DNA from: JADFNO01 sp965369945
GTDB taxonomy: Bacteria; Planctomycetota; Phycisphaerae; Phycisphaerales; SM1A02
Length of the DNA stretch: 10,364 bases
Reading direction: 5' to 3'
NCBI GenBank assembly: GCA_965369945.1
Contig: CBDUST010000149.1
Coordinates: forward strand, 1-10,364
Below are positions 6,823-10,364 of the stretch, in pieces. Position numbers and translations under genes: made by a program. The first letter of the stretch is position 1; each line of letters opens with the position of its first letter. Below the pieces are notes generated by a model. That model did no database searches, was not told the origin of the DNA, and saw only the letters and a program-made list of their open reading frames with translations.

Positions 6823-6843
6823 TAGTCCGAAATGCGCTATATT
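6815..6843 (+). promoter_or_regulatory. Putative clpX promoter
   Basis: TATATT (6838-6843) matches the -10 consensus at five of six positions; CTGAGT (6815-6820), 17 bases upstream, is a weak -35 that overlaps the end of the SHOCT gene. Transcription would start near 6850 and give a leader of about 143 bases that carries a hairpin. Confidence 0.4.
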
Positions 6844-6884
6844 CATTGAGTTAGAGGGATTTGATTGGCGATCAGAGAATCGCT

Positions 6885-6915
6885 GGGCTACCTTTAGACG
6901 ATGCAGGTGTAGCCC
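6885..6915 (+). promoter_or_regulatory. Hairpin in the clpX leader
   Basis: GGGCTAC (6885-6891) and GTAGCCC (6909-6915) are perfect complements. With a single bulge at 6908 the stem can extend inward by three pairs (C6892-G6907, U6893-G6906, U6894-A6905), leaving a 10-base loop. It lies 77 bases before the chosen clpX ATG. No U-run follows, so it is not a standard terminator; it could be a protein-binding or mRNA-stabilising element. Confidence 0.4.
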
Positions 6916-6992
6916 GATACACTAGGGTTGGAGTACCGCCTTGCCATGGCGTGGGCTATGGCCGTAGTGTGTTGCCGCGTCGTGAGTCCCAT

Positions 6993-8408
6993 ATGAGCAG
7001 TTCAGCGCAGTTTGATCCGCATAATCGTCCGGAACCACAGGACGCCGCCAGTTCCGGCGGTGGTCGCCGTGGTACATCCGGGCCCAAGGGAAGCGGCTCC
7101 GGCACCAGTTTCAGCGGAGGTGGAGGCGGCTCCGGTGGCGACAGCGGATTCCGTGGCCGCAAAGTCACGACCTGTTCGTTCTGTGGCAAGACCTCCCGTG
7201 AAGTCGGGCCCATGGTCGAAGGGCCCAACGACATCTACATCTGTTCCAACTGCACCGATCTTTGCCAGAACATCTTCCGGCAAGAGCGCCGCAGAGTCAG
7301 CAGCGCCCGGCCGCTCTTCACCGCAATCCCGGCTCCGCGACAGATCAAGGAATTCCTCGATCAGTACGTCATCGGCCAGGATCACGCCAAGAAGGCGCTC
7401 GCCGTTGCGGTGCATAACCACTACAAGCGGTTGACCCAGATCGACAACGAAGATGCCCCGGTCGAGCTGGATAAGTCCAACGTGCTGCTCATCGGCCCGA
7501 CGGGAACGGGCAAGACATTGTTGGCCAAAACATTAGCGCGAATCCTCAACGTGCCCTTCGCGATCGGCGACGCCACAACACTCACCGAGGCTGGTTATGT
7601 GGGAGAGGATGTCGAGAACTTGCTGCTAAAGCTGCTGCAAGCCGCCGATTACGATCGCGAAGCTGCCCAGCGCGGCATCATTTACATCGACGAGATCGAC
7701 AAGATCGGAAAAACCTCGCAGAATGTCTCGATCACGCGGGACGTCTCCGGCGAAGGCGTGCAACAGTCCTTGCTGAAGATGCTTGAGGGTGTCATCGCCA
7801 ACGTGCCACCTCAGGGCGGGCGAAAGCATCCGGAACAGCAATACATCCAGATGGATACAACTCAGATTCTGTTCATCTGTGGTGGGTCGTTCACCGGCAT
7901 CGACGAGATTGTTCGCAAGCGACTCGGGCGGCAGCGCATCGGATTCGCTGAGACAACCGACGACGACAAGAGCAAACAAGAGCAACTCAGTAGTATTCTC
8001 GCTCAGATCACGCCCGAGGATGTCTTGGAGTTCGGGCTGATTCCCGAGCTGGTTGGGCGCCTGCCCATCATCTGCCCGTTAATGCCGCTTACCCGAGATG
8101 CGATGGTGGAGATACTTACCGAGCCAAAGAACGCGCTTGTCAAGCAGTATTGTCACTTGTTCACCTTGGAAGGAGCGACGCTGCATTTCACCGACGACGC
8201 GCTGGACGTCATCGCCGATCGGGCGATGAAGCGCGAGACTGGGGCACGAGCCCTGCGGGCGGTCGTCGACGAATTCATGCTGGATGTCATGTATGAACTG
8301 CCGGAGGCGGACTCGGAGGGTGTCAACTACGTGATCGATGCCGAGGCGATCGAGAACAAGCTGACCCTGGACGAGCTTCCGCAGCGCAAGGCCAAGGAGT
8401 CGGCGTAG
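6993..8408 (+). CDS. clpX: ATP-dependent Clp protease ATP-binding subunit ClpX
   Basis: ClpX is the hexameric AAA+ unfoldase that recognises degrons, unfolds substrates and threads them into ClpP. From the ATG at 6993 the protein has 471 residues. A flexible Gly/Ser-rich stretch (about 18-58) precedes the zinc-binding domain, whose ligands are Cys61, Cys64, Cys84 and Cys87. The AAA+ core follows: Walker A 'GPTGTGKT' (168-175), pore-1 loop 'GYVGED' (201-206), Walker B 'YIDE' (Asp233-Glu234), pore-2 'RKHP' (277-280), the ClpP-docking loop Ile316-Gly317-Phe318, the 'ELVGRLPI' segment and the sensor-2 region 'GARALR'. Everything needed for a ClpP-dependent unfoldase is present, yet clpP is not in the window. 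The start is uncertain: the ribosome site is weak and the frame stays open to a TTG at 6861 preceded by GAGGG. I prefer the ATG because the 44 extra residues resemble no ClpX I know. Confidence 0.97.
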   Translation: MSSSAQFDPHNRPEPQDAASSGGGRRGTSGPKGSGSGTSFSGGGGGSGGDSGFRGRKVTTCSFCGKTSREVGPMVEGPNDIYICSNCTDLCQNIFRQERRRVSSARPLFTAIPAPRQIKEFLDQYVIGQDHAKKALAVAVHNHYKRLTQIDNEDAPVELDKSNVLLIGPTGTGKTLLAKTLARILNVPFAIGDATTLTEAGYVGEDVENLLLKLLQAADYDREAAQRGIIYIDEIDKIGKTSQNVSITRDVSGEGVQQSLLKMLEGVIANVPPQGGRKHPEQQYIQMDTTQILFICGGSFTGIDEIVRKRLGRQRIGFAETTDDDKSKQEQLSSILAQITPEDVLEFGLIPELVGRLPIICPLMPLTRDAMVEILTEPKNALVKQYCHLFTLEGATLHFTDDALDVIADRAMKRETGARALRAVVDEFMLDVMYELPEADSEGVNYVIDAEAIENKLTLDELPQRKAKESA

Positions 8409-8438
8409 GTCCGGCCCCTACCAGGCAGCCAGATCCCC

Positions 8439-8487
8439 CGACGTTACCGGTCTCTGATATCCGGCGTCGAAATCGGCCCAAAGCCGG
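8439..8487 (+). terminator. Overlapping hairpins after clpX, possible terminator
   Basis: CGACG (8439-8443) with CGTCG (8465-8469) and, inside, CCGG (8447-8450) with CCGG (8461-8464) make one bulged stem. CCGGC (8461-8465) with GCCGG (8483-8487) makes a competing one followed by a short pyrimidine stretch. Neither is a textbook terminator. The position, 30-80 bases after the clpX stop and just before the rpmB promoter, is suitable. Confidence 0.3.
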
Positions 8488-8492
8488 GTTTC

Positions 8493-8520
8493 TTGCCTTC
8501 CCCGCGAAGCTATCTATACT
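8493..8520 (+). promoter_or_regulatory. Promoter of rpmB
   Basis: TTGCCT (8493-8498) and TATACT (8515-8520) are 16 bases apart, with four and five consensus matches respectively. This is the best sigma70-type promoter in the window. Transcription would start near 8527, about 32 bases before the L28 ATG. Confidence 0.55.
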
Positions 8521-8558
8521 GCCCGGCCCAAGTTTCACCGGAACGCTGAGCCCTCCTC

Positions 8559-8837
8559 ATGCCACGTGTCTGTTACTTCACCGGAGCCCGCACAAAGAAG
8601 GGCAACAAGCTGCGCCATCGTGGTCGGGCCAAATACCTGGGCGGGATCGGCACCAAGGTAACCTCCTGCACCCGCAGGTCTTTCAAGCCCAACCTTCAAA
8701 GCGTGACAGCGGTGGTCGATGGCTCTGCCAAACGCATCCAGGTTTCGACACGGTCCATCCGCCAGGGCCTCGTGGTCAAGCCGCTCAAGCGAAAGTACGC
8801 CTACACACGGCCACAAAAACAAGCCCAATCGGCCTAG
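8559..8837 (+). CDS. rpmB: 50S ribosomal protein L28
   Basis: A very basic 92-residue large-subunit protein of the ribosome. It begins 'MPRVCYFTGARTKKGNK', the L28 N-terminal pattern (E. coli 'MSRVCQVTGKRPVTGN'), followed by 'RRSFKPNLQ', the counterpart of E. coli 'KRRFLPNLH', and by 'KRIQVSTRSIRQGLV'. The residues 'RAKYLGGIGTKVTSC' (about 23-37) form an insert relative to E. coli L28; such a longer L28 is, as far as I recall, usual in planctomycetes. Of the zinc-type Cys pairs found in some L28 proteins only isolated Cys5 and Cys37 remain, so zinc binding is unlikely. No Shine-Dalgarno sequence precedes the ATG at 8559. L33 (rpmG), often adjacent elsewhere, is not next to it. Confidence 0.95.
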   Translation: MPRVCYFTGARTKKGNKLRHRGRAKYLGGIGTKVTSCTRRSFKPNLQSVTAVVDGSAKRIQVSTRSIRQGLVVKPLKRKYAYTRPQKQAQSA

Positions 8838-8849
8838 CGATACCCGAGT

Positions 8850-8874
8850 CTCCGGCTCAGGTCGGAGGTGATCC
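8850..8874 (+). promoter_or_regulatory. Extended Shine-Dalgarno sequence with sequestering hairpin
   Basis: GGAGGTGATCC (8864-8874) is the exact complement of the conserved 3' end of bacterial 16S rRNA (GGATCACCTCC). Its GGAGG part lies 8 bases before a TTG at 8877 that opens a 45-codon frame. CTCCG (8850-8854) pairs with CGGAG (8863-8867) across an 8-base loop, so the ribosome site could be masked in RNA. It lies only 13-27 bases past the rpmB stop. Confidence 0.4.
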
Positions 8875-8876
8875 CG

Positions 8877-9014
8877 TTGTCATTTTGGGTGAGCCAGCGA
8901 ACTCAGGCCGAGCTTAGCACCGAAAACAATTGTGCGGAAAATTCCAGAGTCGATTTGACCTTGCTGCTATACGGCGTACCGTTTTCACTAGATTTGGTCG
9001 CGCGCAAATACTAG
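8877..9014 (+). CDS. Possible small protein of 45 residues, unknown function
   Basis: A short frame from TTG (8877) to TAG (9012-9014). The first half is polar with a lone Cys ('QAELSTENNCAENS'); the second is amphipathic to hydrophobic ('VDLTLLLYGVPFSLDLVARKY') and could form a helix or associate with a membrane. No family is recognised. Support comes from the strong extended ribosome site at proper spacing and from the protein-like distribution of residues. Against it are the TTG start, the short length and only moderate GC at third positions. An in-frame GTG at 8868 lies inside the ribosome site and is a poor alternative start. It would be co-transcribed with rpmB and could be a leader or regulatory peptide. 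Confidence 0.3.
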   Translation: MSFWVSQRTQAELSTENNCAENSRVDLTLLLYGVPFSLDLVARKY

Positions 9015-9023
9015 GGGAAAGAC

Positions 9024-9064
9024 GTCCGGCTCCGCCCGCCAAGGCTGGGCAAACTCAGCCGGAC
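9024..9064 (+). other. Strong RNA hairpin in the rpmB-dnaG gap
   Basis: GTCCGGCT (9024-9031) pairs perfectly with AGCCGGAC (9057-9064). Inside, after an internal loop, GCCC (9034-9037) pairs with GGGC (9047-9050) around a 9-base loop. The tail downstream is not U-rich, so this is a structured RNA element or an unusual terminator for the upstream unit (rpmB and the small ORF, whose stop is 9 bases before it). Confidence 0.4.
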
Positions 9065-9160
9065 AGACCCAAAACCGCGGTCCGCGCGACCCGATTCACC
9101 TTCAGCACCGGTTCTTTCGGGGTGGTCAAAGCGCCGCTGTGTTAGCGCGGCCAGGTCGTA

Positions 9161-9175
9161 TTGATCCGTGATCAA
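9161..9175. repeat. Perfect palindrome upstream of dnaG
   Basis: TTGATC-CGT-GATCAA is an exact 6+3+6 inverted repeat ending 108 bases before the dnaG start. It is too short and not followed by U, so it does not look like a terminator. Its shape fits an operator for a dimeric regulator. Confidence 0.35.
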
Positions 9176-9283
9176 GCGGCAATCGGTGGATCGTGCTGAG
9201 CGGTGGGAGCGGCTGATTCCGGGGGGTTCGGCGCTGCTCGAAGACAGCGCCCATTAGGCGGTCTTGTGGAAGGATTCCCCTGC

Positions 9284-10364
9284 GTGCCCGGTCGGTCCGA
9301 TCAATCCGACGTTGACAAGGTTCGTGATGCAACGGATCTCGTCGCGCTTATTGCCGAACATGTTTCGTTACATCCCAAGGGGCGCGAACACGTCGGGCTT
9401 TGCCCGTTCCATGACGACCACACGCCGTCGCTAACTGTTGTGACCCATAAGGACAACGCCTTTTACAAATGTCACTCTTGCGGCGCCGCTGGTGACGCCT
9501 TCCGCTTCGTGATGGACTACCACAAGATGAGCTTCCCGGAGGCGCTGCGCCATCTTGCCGATCGAGCGGGAATAAAACTGAGTGCAGGAGCCGATCGGAC
9601 CCGCCATGAATCAAGCACCTCAGCAGCCTCGCTGCGCAAGGCAAATGCGATGGCGGCGTCGTTCTTCGGCAAGGTGCTTCAAGATCCTGAACAAGGTGCG
9701 GCTGCCCGGTCTGTGATCTGTGATCGAAAAATCGACGGAAGGATGGTTGAGGCATTTGAGCTCGGCGCCGCACCGGCAGAGTGGGATGGGATCGCTCGAA
9801 GGGCCCAAGCCAGCAGTATCGGCGTCGAGTCGTTGGAAGCCGCTGGGCTCATCAAATCTCGCCCCCGGTCCGATGGGCATTTCGATTCGTTTCGGAACCG
9901 GCTCATCTTCCCAATCTGTGACGAGCTAGGTCGGCCCATCGCATTCGGCGGACGGCAACTCGACCCCGAGGATGAGCCTAAGTACCTCAACAGCCCCGAG
10001 AGTTCGATCTTCCACAAATCTCGAACCCTCTACGGCCTGCATCTAGCAAAACGTGCGATCGACCAATCCAAACAAGCGATCGTCGTCGAAGGGTATACAG
10101 ATGTGATCGCCTGCCACCAGGCGGGGATTGACAACGTGGTCGGGACGCTCGGGACGGCGCTAACGGCCGAACATGTGAAGATGCTTAGGCGGTGGTGCGA
10201 TACGGTCGTACTGGTCTTTGACGGCGACTCGGCTGGGCGTAAGGCAGCCAACCGAGCAATCGGACGGTTTGCTGATCAAGGCGTTGAACTCTTCTTCAAG
10301 GCAGGAATCGACGTCAAGCTCTGTGTCTTGCCTGAGGGACTAGACCCGGATGCCCTTCTCAAAG
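9284..10364 (+). CDS. dnaG: DNA primase DnaG (C-terminus cut by window edge)
   Basis: DnaG makes the RNA primers for Okazaki fragments at the replication fork. 360 complete codons are visible before the right edge, so part of the core and the helicase-binding domain are missing. The CHC2 zinc-binding domain has ligands Cys40, His43, Cys63 and Cys66 in 'CPFHDDHTPS' and 'YKCHSCGAAGD'. The catalytic core shows 'FGGRQLD' (221-227) and 'KYLNSPES' (233-240). The TOPRIM motifs follow: 'VEGYTDV' with Glu269 and 'DGDSAG' with Asp313 and Asp315, the metal-binding residues. The frame is bounded by a TGA at 9197. I chose the GTG at 9284 because AAGGA (9270-9274) lies 9 bases upstream and the resulting 'MPGRSDQSDVDKV' aligns with E. 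coli 'MAGRIPRVFINDL'; GTGs at 9203 and 9266 are alternatives. In many bacteria rpoD follows, but that region is outside the window. Confidence 0.95.
   Translation, partial: MPGRSDQSDVDKVRDATDLVALIAEHVSLHPKGREHVGLCPFHDDHTPSLTVVTHKDNAFYKCHSCGAAGDAFRFVMDYHKMSFPEALRHLADRAGIKLSAGADRTRHESSTSAASLRKANAMAASFFGKVLQDPEQGAAARSVICDRKIDGRMVEAFELGAAPAEWDGIARRAQASSIGVESLEAAGLIKSRPRSDGHFDSFRNRLIFPICDELGRPIAFGGRQLDPEDEPKYLNSPESSIFHKSRTLYGLHLAKRAIDQSKQAIVVEGYTDVIACHQAGIDNVVGTLGTALTAEHVKMLRRWCDTVVLVFDGDSAGRKAANRAIGRFADQGVELFFKAGIDVKLCVLPEGLDPDALLK

Larger units (their letters stand above)
9015..9283. other. Non-coding stretch before dnaG with strong inverted repeats
   Basis: No recognisable gene lies here; with the small ORF left out, the rpmB-dnaG gap is 446 bases. 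It holds the long hairpin at 9024-9064, GCCGC/GCGGC at 9133-9137 and 9147-9151, and the palindrome at 9161-9175. A 29-codon GTG frame (9168-9257) exists but lacks support. No tRNA T-loop, SRP RNA, tmRNA or complete RNase P core was found by eye. Confidence 0.5.

Noticed and set aside
7002..7421. Long antisense frame inside clpX
   Set aside because: A shadow of the GC-rich, repetitive Gly/Ser codons at the start of clpX; no independent features.
9014..9066. Resemblance to the RNase P motif GGAAAGTCCGGGCTCC and to the GGGCAAAC motif of a c-di-GMP riboswitch
   Set aside because: The matches are partial, and the partner conserved elements (for example the second half of the P4 pairing, or the ACGCAAAGCC segment) are missing.
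8930..9145. 71-codon ATG frame in the rpmB-dnaG gap
   Set aside because: Pro/Arg-rich translation typical of a chance frame, no ribosome site, and it crosses the 9024-9064 hairpin.
9168..9257. 29-codon GTG frame before dnaG
   Set aside because: Very short, no ribosome site, start inside the palindrome; nothing beyond the absence of stops supports it.

Overview
The window looks like a chromosomal core-gene segment from a GC-rich bacterium, most likely a planctomycete of the Phycisphaerae type. This placement is an inference. It rests on the long L28 variant, the ClpX with a glycine-rich N-terminal extension, the large type III glutamine synthetase, the trigger factor with a degenerate middle domain, and a secreted beta-rich protein of a style common in that phylum. 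No mobile element, CRISPR array, tRNA or rRNA was seen.

Layout. At the left edge a secreted protein of unknown function (1-919, minus strand, cut by the edge) is separated by about 320 bases from a rightward series of genes: a small MazG-like pyrophosphohydrolase (1237-1521), trpA (1570-2370), the glutamine synthetase glnN (2554-4737), trigger factor tig (4930-6441), a one-helix SHOCT-domain membrane protein (6490-6822), clpX (6993-8408), ribosomal protein L28 rpmB (8559-8837), a possible 45-residue small protein (8877-9014), and the first 360 codons of DNA primase dnaG (9284 to the right edge). The leftmost gene and dnaG are open at the window ends.

Function. The genes are housekeeping: tryptophan synthesis, ammonia assimilation, nascent-chain folding, regulated proteolysis, translation and replication priming. 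tig and clpX are neighbours as in many bacteria, but clpP, which usually sits between them, is absent and a membrane-anchored SHOCT protein occupies the slot. ClpX keeps the IGF loop needed for ClpP docking, so clpP is expected elsewhere. trpA stands without trpB.

The gaps between genes hold the less expected material: a perfect DnaA box and a spaced inverted repeat ahead of glnN, two probable leaderless starts (trpA and the SHOCT gene), a hairpin in the clpX leader, an 11-base perfect match to the anti-Shine-Dalgarno end of 16S rRNA ahead of the unannotated small ORF after rpmB, and a strong hairpin plus a palindrome ahead of dnaG. I found no clear new multi-gene system. The best leads are the small ORF with its sequestered ribosome site, the histone-H1-like tail on trigger factor, and the SHOCT protein between tig and clpX.
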